64,000 bases of DNA from Uranotaenia lowii (lineage: Eukaryota; Arthropoda; Insecta; Diptera; Culicidae). The DNA lies in the NCBI RefSeq assembly GCF_029784155.1, contig NC_073692.1, positions 21,972,444 through 22,036,443 on the forward strand, given 5' to 3'. The position numbers and the translations under genes were made by a program. Below are positions 48,368 to 60,767 of this stretch, piece after piece; position 1 is the first letter of the stretch; every line of letters begins with the position of its first letter. The notes below the pieces were generated by a model, which saw only the letters and a program-made list of their open reading frames with translations, did no database searches and was not told the origin of the DNA.

Positions 48368-51035
48368 GTTGTGTGATCCAGCTTGTTCTGATTTTTTTTT
48401 TCATAATTTCTCTGTCAATTTTTGTTAGTCTTAGTTTTTTTGTTTTATTTTTGTTGTTAGCACAACTTTACTCTTTCTGCCACCAAAAAATTTGAAACAT
48501 CGAAACATTATATTTAATAACCTGCTGTGACCTACAAAATCTTTTGTCATCAGGAATTTACGATTCCATTCAATCGTTACTTGAACCATGGCAGATAAAA
48601 AATATGAGAATTTACAGTCCCAAATTGCTTATGATTTTCAAGTTTTTTACACATTCCAATGAATATACCTAGATATGGGTTTATGCACTGTGTTGTGCAA
48701 TCGCTCTTGTAAAACAGCAGTTCCCTGACCACAAACAAGGTGCCATCTGTGCGAAACGCTGGACAGAAACAAGCGAGGGCTGAATTTTTATGACCAATAT
48801 TTCTCTTTTTTGTTTCCATTTTCCCCCATCTCACCCTGTTCTTCTTCCATCCTCTAGAATTCAACCGAATCATCCCTTACGTATTTGTCGTCGAGTATGA
48901 GGTAGGATGTGCCTATTCAACCGAAACTGTGTAGACTTGTCCTTCTGGGTTCGAACTAAATATGCCAAGTTGTCATGCTGAGAGAGATCGGTTCGAAGCA
49001 ACAGAAAGAGAGAAAAAAAACAGAAGTTATCGGCCATTCTGAAGTCGAGCTGAATCGTTCATCTCGGCCATCCACAAAAAAAATCCCCTATACCTACATA
49101 TGAGGCATGATCGTTATCAATCTGCCGTTTTAGGGTGACTCGGTGAGTCGTGTGAATGAAATTATTGGTTATGCTTGGACGTTATCCACAAAAAACGTCT
49201 GTTTTGATCACATTCGGAACCTTATCAATTTGTTATATTTGTATCACTAAATTTAAAAAGATATTATGAGATAGCGACTGAATGCTCAATCAAATATCAA
49301 GAAATTCCTCATTATTCATACACCTTTCTGGGCCAGGTCCGTTTTTTGCTCCTGCTTCACACGAGAATTTGCTGAATGATGTGGTAATTTTTATCTACGT
49401 CCCGTGCATGTAGGTGGTCGTTATTAAATCATAAATTATTCACACGATTCTATGGCCATAAAAGGTGCTTCCTCCACTCGAGAACTCGACTCCAAGCACT
49501 CTTCCAAAGAGCTTCTGAAAGCTTCCAACAGGCAGCAGCGCAGCGTAGAAAGATTCCGGTAAGCTATGGAATCATATTTCCGCTAAACTGTGTAGGTTGA
49601 ACTCGAAAAGGAAAACATCAACAACACAGAAAACAAGAGCCAACATCATCGCTGAAAACATTATTCATGCGCCCAGAACTGAAGAGAAGTGCTTCTTTTC
49701 GGACCAACCGGGGGTTCAACCCGATACTTGAATGGAAACTTTCCGGTGTAATTTTCCAACTGTCTGGACGAGCGAGTATTGGAACAAATGCAAAAAGTTT
49801 TCCAATCTCACTGGAATACCGACCTTGACAGGGTTTGCAGCTGCACAATATCGAGTGCGCAAAAAGGAAAGTAATGGGCTTTTTTTTCCTCTGTTTTGCA
49901 ACCTGTGCTCTCTTTAAAGCCACTCAGCCAGGTTTGAAATGGGTTTACGAAATGTTGTTTTTTCCTCTTTTAAGCATTTTTGAAAACGAAAACAAAGTAG
50001 AGGACTTTCAATTCTGGTACCCAAAAAATTACGCAAAATGTTTTGGGCCTTTGGTTGTAGCCATTCAATTTAAAGTAAACTGTTTAAACGTTCCAAGAAC
50101 GATCCTGTTTTTCAAACCAATATACGAAAGGGATGAAATTTGGTTTACCAATTAGAACGATGGAAAATGATAGATTAAAGAAATCATAAAACTTGATTGC
50201 AAATCATATAGAATAAGAAGTATTTACATAAATGAAAAAGTAATATTTTCTATTGCACTCAAAAATGGTGGCTCCAGAGATTAAGTTTGAATGATATCTT
50301 AAAATATTATTTAAAGGAATAAGATCTCCTAATGATACTCTGCTATTTTATAACGTGAAACTTGAGTTAAATTTGAATGTTAGAGTTTTTTTTGCAAACG
50401 ACAGTTGAGGCTGTCATTTATGAATGGTAAAAGGATCTGTTCTCTCGAGAATGTCTTAACGTAATCCATTTCGAAAACCGCAAGTCACCGGAATAAGACT
50501 AACAAACCGTCTAACCAAGCCATAAATTTCTTGCCAGAATCCACTAGACAGCACAAGCTTCTAAATTATCCTGCTATAACTAGAAAATAAAGGTGGCTCC
50601 AGAGAGTGAGACACACCCTTCCAAGAGCTTCAACCTCAGTATTTGTTGCACCAGTTTTCAGTGGTTGTTGTTAACTAATGCCACTAAATTGAAACAATGA
50701 AGGGCGAGTGAAAAGTTGCTAAATTGAAACAAATTCTGCCGGGTTCGGGACAAAATTTGTTGCATTCGACAGTTGTTGACTTCCTGGAAACGGGAGGAAA
50801 AGCTGCTGTTGCCGCAAGTTGACCCTTTTGGTTTGGCTAACTTACTAGGCAGGCAGGCAGACAAATCCAATTAAAACTATAGGCAATCAGCTTAACAACC
50901 AGGAGTTGAGCTGAGTAGAGTGAGTGGATTTAAAGTTGGGGAAATAAATCAAAACTTTGGAGCAGCTGCAAGTGAGATGGGTTAGTTCGACCCCCATGAA
51001 CAAGGTTTTGACAGATTATCGAAAGTTTTGAAAAC
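48368..51035. other. Right flank of segment A', no gene recognised
   Basis: Matches 17116-19735 with scattered substitutions and indels. Short conserved frames have no recognisable domain. Confidence 0.5.
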
Positions 51036-53365
51036 AGATGTGAAAATTTTAGTCAGCTGGATTGGGTTTGGTGGATTTATGCGATAAACTCATGAAACAT
51101 CTAACAAATTTTTCTTATTTGTATTCATGGAATTTAACCAAAGCGACTTTCGAATCGACTTTCCAAAAAAAAAAAATAATAATAAACTCAACCAAACCGA
51201 GCTTTTAAACCATGTACTCAATAACACTCACTGAGGTAAGGATAGCTTTGGAATTATTAGAATAAAAATATAAAAAAGATTGCATTCTGCATTGAAAAGT
51301 AATGTTTATTTATTGAATTCTAAGGTTGAATAAAATTGATAAAATAAGTTTGATAGAAGAAGATCACGATAAGAAATTTGCAGTTTCCGCAGATCGTTAT
51401 TCTTCTTAAGTACAAGACATTAATTTTTTCAATATTTTATCCTTTTTTATCTCCGAGAAATCACTTGTCAACGAAAAGTTTCTAGTTGAAAACCTGTCCG
51501 GTGACTGCTAAAGAGTTCGTTTTGCTTTCCATTATCGAATTTTTCAAAATATCTCTCCACAAGCAGTCCAAATATTTTGCACACGATTTAACCACCGTAT
51601 TTTATTTATTTTACCGGTGGGCAGCTTTTCTACCTTTTAGAAATGAAGTTTAGAAGTTAAGTTAAGTTAAGTTTAAGTAAGCAAGACCAACCAGTCAGAA
51701 AAATAGCCTTTTTTTTATCATTTATTAATATTTTCGGATTGAGCTTGATAAAACCTTTTACATTCTTCTCACTTTATGGAATCAACAATCTTCACTTTAT
51801 TTAAATTTTGCTCACTATTGGGTCTCCTAGAACTTCTTGAACGTTTAATCACGTGAACTTTGGTCGAATAGTTGATTTTCAGCTGTTTTTGGGTCTCCCA
51901 CTGAGACTTTTCTGGAATTTTCTCGATCCTGCCCGAAAAAAATTGTCAATCAAGTTTAGTATTGGACGCTATCTCAAAACCCACTTGACCGATTGTGACC
52001 AAATTTTGTGCACGTACACATTACATTACTAAGTAGCTTCACTGAAAATTTCATCAATTTCCATCTCCGCAATCAAAAGTTATTCAAGAAACAAAGTGTT
52101 GCATTTTTTTCGAATACATTCCGTAAAAAGCAATTCCTTAGGGTTTGTTTGTTTATTTGTCCTCTATTCGTCCAGCCTTCTTAAGAGCTAGAGAGCTGAA
52201 ATTTTGCAAGAGTGCTTATAAAGACCAGGAATGATGAAAAATGTTATAAGATTTTTGGATGACCTTTTTTTTTTAAAGAGGTTCGTCCATATGACACCAA
52301 TAATGATTCAGAAATTTTGACAGTATTTTTCATCGGACTGAGATGAAAAGTTTCACATGGGTGTTTTGAAGAACGAGCTAATTATTTTAATTATCCAATT
52401 TCGGGTAAGGATTTCTTCAATGCGAATATTTAGAAATAATGAGCTCAAAAAAAATAAACCAATAACAAACTTGTTTAAAATTCACATTTTTCATTGAGAC
52501 GTGACTTATTTGGTAACGATGAATTCAAACATACATACAATAAGCTTTACTCTTACTTTCTAGTTTCAGAGATCCAGTGGTTCGTTTTTGAAAATAACCT
52601 AAAACCTTTTAAAACAATTGCAAATATTCGTTGCAGCACTTTATAATACATCTTACATATTAAAACAAAATATTTTAAATCCATTATCCACATTCTCGAA
52701 GACCATGAGAAATTTTTACTTCTCAATAACATGTTACAGAAGTTTTATCAAAGTGTTCATTTGCTACATTTTTTCAACGAACACAAACACATATTGGATC
52801 TCAATAAAACTTGATCTTTCCCCGAAAAGAATCCATTAACTTTACCACAAAGTCGTAGGGTGAATGATCTTGATCGTAACTTAATGGCTTAATTCGACGT
52901 TAATCGGAACAGTTGATCAAACTGATTTTTAGTTCAGTGGATAAATCTTGGTTTCTGCTATCCAATGATGATTTGTAGAACATTTTGGAGTTAATTCTAA
53001 TAACTCTAAAGCTGTTTTACTGTAAGAATTCTGATCTTAAGCGGAACTAAAATATGATATGGAGCGGTACCATTTTAATAGCTCTCATTTGTGTTCTTTG
53101 AGTAACTGTAAAAACTTTAATTAAATTTCATATTTAAAGATTTTTAAGCTCAAAAATTTATGTTTTAACTAAAATAAGAGAAAAGTAGCCTTCCAAAGAT
53201 ATGCGAAAAATATCCGTTCAAATTTTTTTCTTACTTCAAAAAAAATCCAATCTTCACTTTGATTCGCTATAATTAATTTTGAAAGAATAGATTCTCTGAA
53301 CTCAAATTAAATTTTTTTATTAATATTTTTTTAAAGTTTAATTCTTAAGTATGTACATATTTATG
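51036..53365. other. AT-rich spacer, nothing recognised
   Basis: About 2.3 kb with no supported gene. A small (GTTAA)n tract lies at about 51655-51675. Confidence 0.45.
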
Positions 53366-53374
53366 TTTCTGGTT

Positions 53375-53569
53375 GGGCTTGTGATATAGCTCAGTTGGCA
53401 AGTCTGTTGTCTCCTGAGCCGATGAACGCGAGTTCGAGCCCAAGAGCAAAAATCGAACACAGTTGTACCGGATAAGTTTTTCAATAACGATCCGCCAACT
53501 GCAACGTTGATAAAGTCGCGAATGCCATAAAGATGGAAAAACGACTATAATCGAAACAAAAAATAAAAG
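53375..53569 (+). mobile_element. Intact tRNA-derived SINE with 9-bp target duplication
   Basis: The best copy of the family. It begins GGGCTTGTGATATAGCTCAG (box A within ATAGCTCAGTTGGC), has box B GAGTTCGAGCCC, then a unique body with TTGTACCGGATAAG and GATCCGCCAACTGC, and ends in an A-rich AAACAAAAAATAAAAG tail. TTTCTGGTT flanks it on both sides (53366-53374 and 53570-53578), a clear target-site duplication from L1-type priming. The head resembles a tRNA with AGCTCAGTTGG in its D arm. It would be transcribed by RNA polymerase III from the internal boxes and depend on a partner LINE. Confidence 0.88.
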
Positions 53570-53578
53570 TTTCTGGTT

Positions 53579-54431
53579 AAGTAATAAACTGTGGTGCTTT
53601 TTACTTGAATAAAAAGTTTTGGAGATCGACATAATCAATAATGAAAAAAATGACAAGGATTGGTTTTCATCATAGTTGATCTATTATGTCATGATAAAAA
53701 AAATGCTTGGATAAGCTATCATTAGGCAATTAAGTTGTATTCACAATATATAAATAAATATTGTTGTTATACAAAAGTTTTTATTAATTCTTTTTGACTC
53801 ATATGTTTGTAGGTATTCAAAACATCAAAGAAATTGGATTCAAAAGATATATTTCGACACCATATGTACCATGTTTGAGCGAAAAACTACAAAAAATTAT
53901 CAATCAAACATGATATGACTCTAGCTGTCAAACCAAAAGAAAAAATAAAACACGAAGTTTTCTCAAAAATAAGGGAATTTTCAAGAGTAATTAGCGGTTA
54001 ACTTTAATACAAATCTATATCATTGCTGCTTTTTAGAGTCGAAAAATGGCTTACATAAAAATGGCTCATGAGAAAATTTGGTGTCATGTTTAATATTGAT
54101 AAAAGTATTTAAATAACAAAAGTATTGAATAAAAATTATGTTATTGATTAAAAGAATTCTTCGTTCATTTTCAATCATCGAAACTTTTATGCCGGTGAGA
54201 AATCTTCATGAAGGAAAAATTTAAAAAAAATAAAGATAATAAGTAGACAAAAGTTTAAAATAATTTAATAAGTATTATCAATACACTTGATAATATTCCA
54301 TTGCAATGACTAGTGCATTAGGTTTTTCCAAAAAAAATAATTTTCTGTTATCAAATGAATTTTTTTCATCTGTGCTATTAAGTATGGAAAAACATTAAAT
54401 GTCAGCCTCTCAATTGAGAAGTGTAACCAAG
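53579..54431. other. AT-rich spacer, nothing recognised
   Basis: No supported gene or repeat in this stretch. Confidence 0.4.
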
Positions 54432-55993
54432 ATGGAGTTCATTCAACACATATTATAATCATTTAATTTTCCGGTGGTTCATACGCTTGTATTTTTTCCC
54501 CCGACAAACAATGACATTGGATACACAAAAACCATTCACAATCTTCGACAGCACTGCCGGAAAACGTAAACACCGAAGGGCTTCCCACGTGCAAACGTCG
54601 TTCCGCAAACGCAAATCTTTCATCTCACATGATTTTGGCGCAATTTCGCGTCTAACGTCAACAAAAACCGGATTGAAATGATGAACCAAAAACCTCGGCC
54701 GCCTTCCGTCAAACAAACGTTCAGTTGAGTTGAGATGGGGTTGGGCTGGGTTTGGTTTGTTCCGGCTAATTCACTTGGGTGGTATTTTTCTTCTCGTTGT
54801 TTTACTTATTCATACGGAAAGCCGTCGGAAAATGATCTGATGTGATGAGATGTTAATTCTGTCTGTTTATTTTCGAGATTATGATTATCGCTTCAGTTGT
54901 TTTTACATGGGAGTAATTTCCGCTGCTAGAGCTGAGTAGCGATTTGCTGTTGTGAAGAGATTTTTGATGGGGCAATAATTTTTTATTTCAATGGATTTAT
55001 TTTAAATATCTTGAAAATTATTCAAAACCTTCTTGTAGTTTGCGTTTTTTTTTTAATTAAACATTATACCGACGAGTTTGAATTGCTTGTGATATTTCAA
55101 ATGTTTTTTAAAACGAACACACATACATAGGATCTAAGTGAAACTTTATGTTTCATTGAAGAAGTCTAATTCAAACTTTACACTAAGGCATACATATTTC
55201 AAGAACATGATGGCTAGCATCTTAAAATTGCTAAAACCGCCAGCACACTGAAAAAGTAATTTATATGCCATGATCGAGATTCGAACTCATGACCTATGGC
55301 TTAGAAGACTTGTACACTATCCTTTAGGCCACGCTCGGTGGCAAATGATGTTATTAAAATAAGTAGCTTTCCACAATAATTTGAAAATGTTATCAAAATC
55401 AATTCAGAAAATTTCACAACTTCCACATGCATGCATGTCGTTAATTTTCTATTTGCAGCGAAACTATTCAAATTTAATTGAAAACAATCGATAACAATCA
55501 ACGAGCTCTATTAAGTTGGCAGCCCATTGTATTTTTTTTCAAATCCACTTTCAACAACCGGATGCTGCAATTGACGGCAAAAACCATTGAATCCCAAAGT
55601 TCCGTCCCGTTCACTGTTGGCGGCAAATTTATGTAACGGAAGTAAATCGAAGCCACTCGTAATTGAGCTAAATTAGCGATTCTATTCGTGACCTCCCCTC
55701 AGGCTCTCTCACTATATCGATAGCCCTATCTCTCGATCCATTTTCTCTTTACGAGGCACTCAATGGAAGGACGGAAGTCAGACCGGGATTCTCCCCGTTT
55801 CAGTTGCTGCCGATGGTAAATTAATTATTAGCACAAATCGATTCCTCTTGCCTCCCTCTTTTGCCAGCAGCTGGAGGTGTTAGCCAAATGGTTTCGAAAT
55901 TGAGAGTCGTCTGAATCTTATTACCGGCCACAAGCCACCTTAAAATGCAGTCATTCGGAACTAAAGAAAAGGTGGCCATAAATGTGGTGCCAT
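54432..55993 (-). repeat. Segmental duplication, segment C' (inverted)
   Basis: Reverse-complement copy of 26035-27345, longer by about 250 bp, most of which is the SINE at 55104-55342. It is inverted relative to C although the neighbouring A' and D' keep the orientation of A and D, so an inversion happened in one of the two units. Confidence 0.88.
55104..55342 (-). mobile_element. tRNA-Arg(TCT)-like SINE with AAATG target duplication
   Basis: On the minus strand the element starts GCCACCGAGCGTGGCC. Its 76-bp head (55342-55267) resembles tRNA-Arg with a TCT anticodon: box A-like TGGCCTAAAGGAT, anticodon loop CTTCTAA, box B GAGTTCGAATCTC. The body follows and the element ends in TTTTAAAAAA. 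AAATG lies on both sides (55099-55103 and 55343-55347), and the inverted duplicate C has the uninterrupted site, so the borders are certain within a base or two. The acceptor stem is badly mismatched and there is no CCA context, so it is not a working tRNA gene. Confidence 0.85.
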
Positions 55994-56213
55994 TATTCTG
56001 GTGGAAGTTGGACTTCAGTGGGTATGGCGCGTAACTTAGCTGGGTTTAGTTTATGAGGGATTTATCTAAAGTAAATTTTGAGAAATCTGAGTCTTTTCTA
56101 AGATATCTTTCTATAATACCATTAGCTAGGGATAAAACAAATTATATTTAAAATAAAATACAAATCCGAAAAAAGGAGCACACATGACTTATTCTTTCAT
56201 TTTTTTTTATTTA
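55994..56213. other. Short spacer
   Basis: AT-rich sequence ending in the TA that flanks the next element. Confidence 0.4.
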
Positions 56214-57269
56214 GGGTGAGTGCTCCTACTTTGGACCTAGAGCCTACTTTAGTCCTAAAATGCCGAAAATTTTAAATAATTCATATTGCTAGCATAGTAT
56301 AAAGATACTACTAAGCACACAATGAACTCTTATTCTTCCTGAATCCTACCATATCGCTTTTTGCCATAAAAAGTCTTTCTGATAAAATTTTCAACGTATT
56401 TGAAAATGTTCCTTCTGACCAGTGGTAATTCAGACAGCTCACATAGTGGGGCGTGGTTTGAGAAATCAGAGTCAATAAGGAAAATTCACTTTGTTTTACT
56501 GTCCAAATCAAAGTTAAAAGGGAAATAACTTTCACTGTTAAGAATATGAACCATACTACCTATTTTTCCTAAAATAAATAAAAATCATTGGAAAACCCGG
56601 AAAATTTGTTAAGGGTCCAGAAGTAGGAGACTTATAACTTTAATGTTCCAGTTTTAGACCTTACATTACCAAAACTTTGTTTCTATACTCACAAATCAAC
56701 AAAAGGCGAGTTTTTATTATTGGGGCAAAATTGAGAACCAATATTGAACATTTCCAACATTTTTGTCAGCTTTACGCAAATTAACAGCAAGTAAGTAAAA
56801 GCAAATAAATTTCAAATAATGCTCTGCTGATATACTTAAAGGAGAATGAAATGAAAGTGTTTGACATATTCATAACATAAATTTAAGAATTTTTTTTAAT
56901 CGTTAAAAATCTGTTATACTTTTTTACGATAATATTTGATCAATGATATCATTTTCAATGAAATTGTTAATTTATTTTCGAAAAATCATACTTTTTATAG
57001 GAATTTTCAATCTAGGTCCAATATGAGGAACCAGTTTAATACCAAAATAGGAACAGTAGGTTCAAAGATGGAAATTTCGATCATCAATCTCTTTGCAAAT
57101 CTATCAATAACGGCGAAATCTATGTTGAAAATTTTCATTGATGCTTACAGATGAGATCATGAACTATAAATAAACTTCCTAAAAAATACAAACCTCACGC
57201 CCATTTATGAGAAATGCATGATTTTTTAAAAACCATCGCTTAAAGGGTCCAAAGTAGGGCAACTAACCC
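56214..57269. mobile_element. TIR element, TA target duplication, 1056 bp
   Basis: Imperfect 24-bp terminal inverted repeats: GGGTGAGTGCTCCTACTTTG on the left and, read inward from the right, GGGTTAGTTGCCCTACTTTG, both continuing GACC. TA abuts each end (56212-56213 and 57270-57271). A related GGTCCAGAAGTAGGAG lies inside near 56615. Only short frames occur, so it is non-autonomous. TA duplication suggests Tc1/mariner-group mobilisation. Confidence 0.65.
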
Positions 57270-57921
57270 TATTTAAAAATATGATACCAGTGTCTTCAAG
57301 TCATGTTCTTCAGTGATAACCTAAGAAGAAATTCTACCTAAAGAAATGTGCCTTAAACAGATATCAGGTCAAAAACGTGTAGGCAATAATGTCAATCAAC
57401 AAAGAAAAAAAAAATTCCTCGTCAAAAAAGTCCTTAGAATCATGTGCCTATAAGAAAAAATCTGCCAACACTCATTCGTAGGCACTGAAACTCACAAAAT
57501 TAGATAATGATATTCAAGAATAATTGTTTCTTGTTAAAACAATCCACATAATTATTCTCAGCACGAATTATCATTTAAAATTTGGTAACAATTAATCAAA
57601 GTCCGTGGTTTGAACCATGTGAATTAGAGTTATTCATTGAATGTTGAATATTACTTGATACGTATCAATCCCGCAGCAAATATTTAAATAACCAAAAAAA
57701 GTTCAGGTAAAAAATCAAAGCCGTTAATTTTAATGTTTACTTGAAGCGAAAATCTAAAACTCAAGGCAATCAAATTCATATTTTTCCAATGTTTTAAAAA
57801 TCAAGATTTTTTTAATGAACAATTTGAAGGCACCAATTCAAAACATGCAATTATTTTTTTGTTGTTACAGCTCCTGTTTTTGAAATGGTTTTTTTTATGG
57901 AGAAACATGTTAACTCATTTC
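57270..57921. other. AT-rich spacer, nothing recognised
   Basis: No supported feature. Confidence 0.4.
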
Positions 57922-59316
57922 TGTACATTTTGGACAAAACTGTAAAACAAAACAAACTGTTTGAAATTGAAAAATTAAATCAAAGATCAAGTTTTTAGAA
58001 GATAAAGAGTAGATTCGACTTCAAATAAAAAATTGTAATAATTTCCATGTTGATTTTTTCACCAATTCTGCAAAAAAACGGACGTGATCAAATTTAAAGC
58101 TAGTGTTCAGCGAAATTTAAAACAAAATATTGTCTCAAGCGTAAGTCAAATCGTTTTACAGTCTTCAACCAAATTGTTAAATGAAAAAAAATCTTAAAAG
58201 TGAAATATTTATAGATATTTTTTAGTAATGTTGATAATTGTATTGTTAATTGAAAAAAAAAATAGAAAATCCCATAAATCCAATAACTAAAAATTGTAAA
58301 ATTTCTATTTTAATGCGTTGTACCTCTGATACAGGAATATCTAGGCAAACAGCGAAACTTTGATTGAATGAAGGATATAGAATTGGTTTTAAATAATATT
58401 GAGTGTTTCTTATAGGTTCGTGGGCTCATCAGTTATTAAAGATTGGCTCAACTAAAAATTGTAAAATTTTAAAAGTTCTCAACGTCACATCATCAAAATA
58501 AAAGGTGATAGACATAAACTGATGAACGGGTCGAATTCAGAACGCAAAACTGTTTAAAAATCATTTATTAAAATTCAGGCATGAAAATCCTGTTCCTTTG
58601 TATAAGTTATTGAAACTGGTCGAATTAAAAAACAGAAAGTTTTAACTCTAAAATCAGTTTCAGAATCTTCTCTATAAATAAATCAAACAAACGAACAATC
58701 AGTTTCCGAACTTAATATCAAGATTTGAATTCGTACAATAAAATTTCTATTGCTTTAAAAAACTTTCATTTCATTTAAACTAACGATGGTTGAACGGTCA
58801 TTGAGAATTTGCAATTTAAATAAAGAATAGAATTACATACACATGTGTATCCACCAATTCTATATCCTTCATTCAATCAAAGTTTCGCTGTTTGCCTAGA
58901 TATTCCTGTATCAGAGGTACAACGCATTAAAATAGAAATTTTACAATTTTTAGTTATTAGATTTATGGGATTTTCTATTTTTTTTTCAATTAACAATACA
59001 ATTATCAACATTACTAAAAAATATCTATAAATATTTCACTTTTAAGATTTTTTTTCATTTAACAATTTGGTTGAAGACTGTAAAACGATTTGACTTACGC
59101 TTGAGACAATATTTTGTTTTAAATTTGGCTGAACACTAGCTTTAAATTTGATCACGTCCGTTTTTTTGCAGAATTGGTGAAAAAATCAACATGGAAATTA
59201 TTACAATTTTTTATTTGAAGTCGAATCTACTCTTTATCTTCTAAAAACTTGATCTTTGATTTAATTTTTCAATTTCAAACAGTTTGTTTTGTTTTACAGT
59301 TTTGTCCAAAATTATA
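57922..59316. mobile_element. Foldback element, ~465-bp near-perfect arms
   Basis: The left arm (57922-58386) and right arm (58854-59316) are nearly identical reverse complements over their whole length, bracketing a 467-bp loop. Ends are GTACATTTTGGACAAAAC and its near complement. The loop has only short frames. High arm identity implies recent origin or ongoing homogenisation. No target duplication is clear. Confidence 0.85.
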
Positions 59317-60767
59317 CACAAATAAAGAATAGAAATAAACAATTAATATTTTTTATTCATAGTTTATTTTATGGCTTTGAATAAAAATAGTTCAATTCAT
59401 ATAAAAAATGAGCCATGAAATTCCTTCACAAAAACAGGTTTAAAGTTCTGATGTTAAACTATTTTTGAAATAATTTTCAAGAAAAGGTAAAATTTTTAAT
59501 TTCATTTAAAACTTCGTTTAAAATCTAAAGTTAAGAAAAAAAACAGAACTGAGTTATGTATTTAACATTTGAGTTTGAACAAAATTGAGTTTGAAATTCA
59601 GTATTGAGAGAAATAACTTTGAATTTAATACCAAAATAATGATTTCGAAATAGCCAGAGCATTGAAACATAGAAAGTTTGTAATGTTATGAAAGTATCAA
59701 AATTCAAAGATATGGACTGAACTTGATAAAAAAGGCTGTGCAATAGATTAAGTCGACTTGTGGTCATTTTTGAATATCTTAAGTCTTGTGGAAGTGGTCG
59801 ACAAACTCTTGAGTCAGGAGAGCAGAAAATTACAAATGTTCAAAATTTCAATTGTTTCAATGTTCGAAAGAGTCACATTTGTTGACCAAAGTCATCCAGC
59901 ACATCTAAATTAATCCAGAGTGTTCGTAAATGGGCATAAATTTGGTAAAATTACAAGATAGTGCTGTCATCTATGACTTAAAACTAGAGAAATAGTGTTT
60001 GACTATTAAAAACATTATAATTTATGAATTTCAATCTGTGTTTTGGATTCAAATTCAGCCTCAAATCAATGTTTCATCATTTTGTATCATACTTATAAAT
60101 GTTTATGAAAATATCAAGCAGTTTGATAAAGTATTATAGCTCAAATATCGTATTCCTTAACGCTAGAGGAGCATCTCTCAAAACTCCCTTTTAATCCCTT
60201 TGAAAACCTTTGGAATTCTGGAAAACTCCTTAAAATGCAGTTCTATATTCAGATAATGCGTAGAAGCATTATTATTCACTTTAACACAGAAATTATTAAA
60301 AAATAATCTTGTTTTTATTGAAAAACTCAAGTGGTACTATTACTATTTCGCACCCCTTTTTCACATTTTTGGTCCTCAACGCCAATTGCTACGTCCAAAA
60401 AAAGTAAACTTATGCTTGATTTATCCGTTAAACAATTCAGAACAAACTGTAGAAAAAAATTTTCGTCATTTTCAATCATTCATATTTTAATAAGCAAAAC
60501 ACATAGTGGTACTATTCTTATTGCACTCACTATATATTCAATAAGCAACTTCAGAAATAAAAATTATCCCATTTCTCACACTATTTCAATAAATCGATGC
60601 TCACCTTATATCTTTTGTTCTGTTCATGATGTTTCGATTATTCCCTTTTTTGTAATCCTGTCACTAACAAATGGTCAGGTAAATCTTAACGAGGTTTAAT
60701 ACTATTTCCTGTACCAAATTTGCAAACTTCCAGTTCCAGTTAATAAACTCAATAAGCTGTGTTTTTT
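59317..60767. other. AT-rich spacer with a decayed MITE end
   Basis: No gene is supported. A stretch from about 59743 (TAGATTAAGTCGACTTGTGG then TCATTTTTGAAT) resembles the terminal part of the foldback MITE at 3419 in decayed form. Confidence 0.45.

Larger units (their letters stand above)
43973..51035 (+). repeat. Segmental duplication, segment A'
   Basis: Second copy of segment A (8071-19735), same orientation, starting right at the gap. It lacks the LTR element and has a shorter satellite. A stretch near 44100-44340 with CTCAGTCTGTTATATGAGAT is extra relative to A and resembles 3268-3320. No gene is recognised in the flanks. Confidence 0.9.

Noticed and set aside
55267..55342. Functional tRNA-Arg(TCT) gene
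   Set aside because: The head has tRNA-like boxes and a TCT anticodon, but the acceptor stem is mismatched and the sequence is the 5' part of a 239-bp insertion with an A-tail and target duplication, so it is a SINE.
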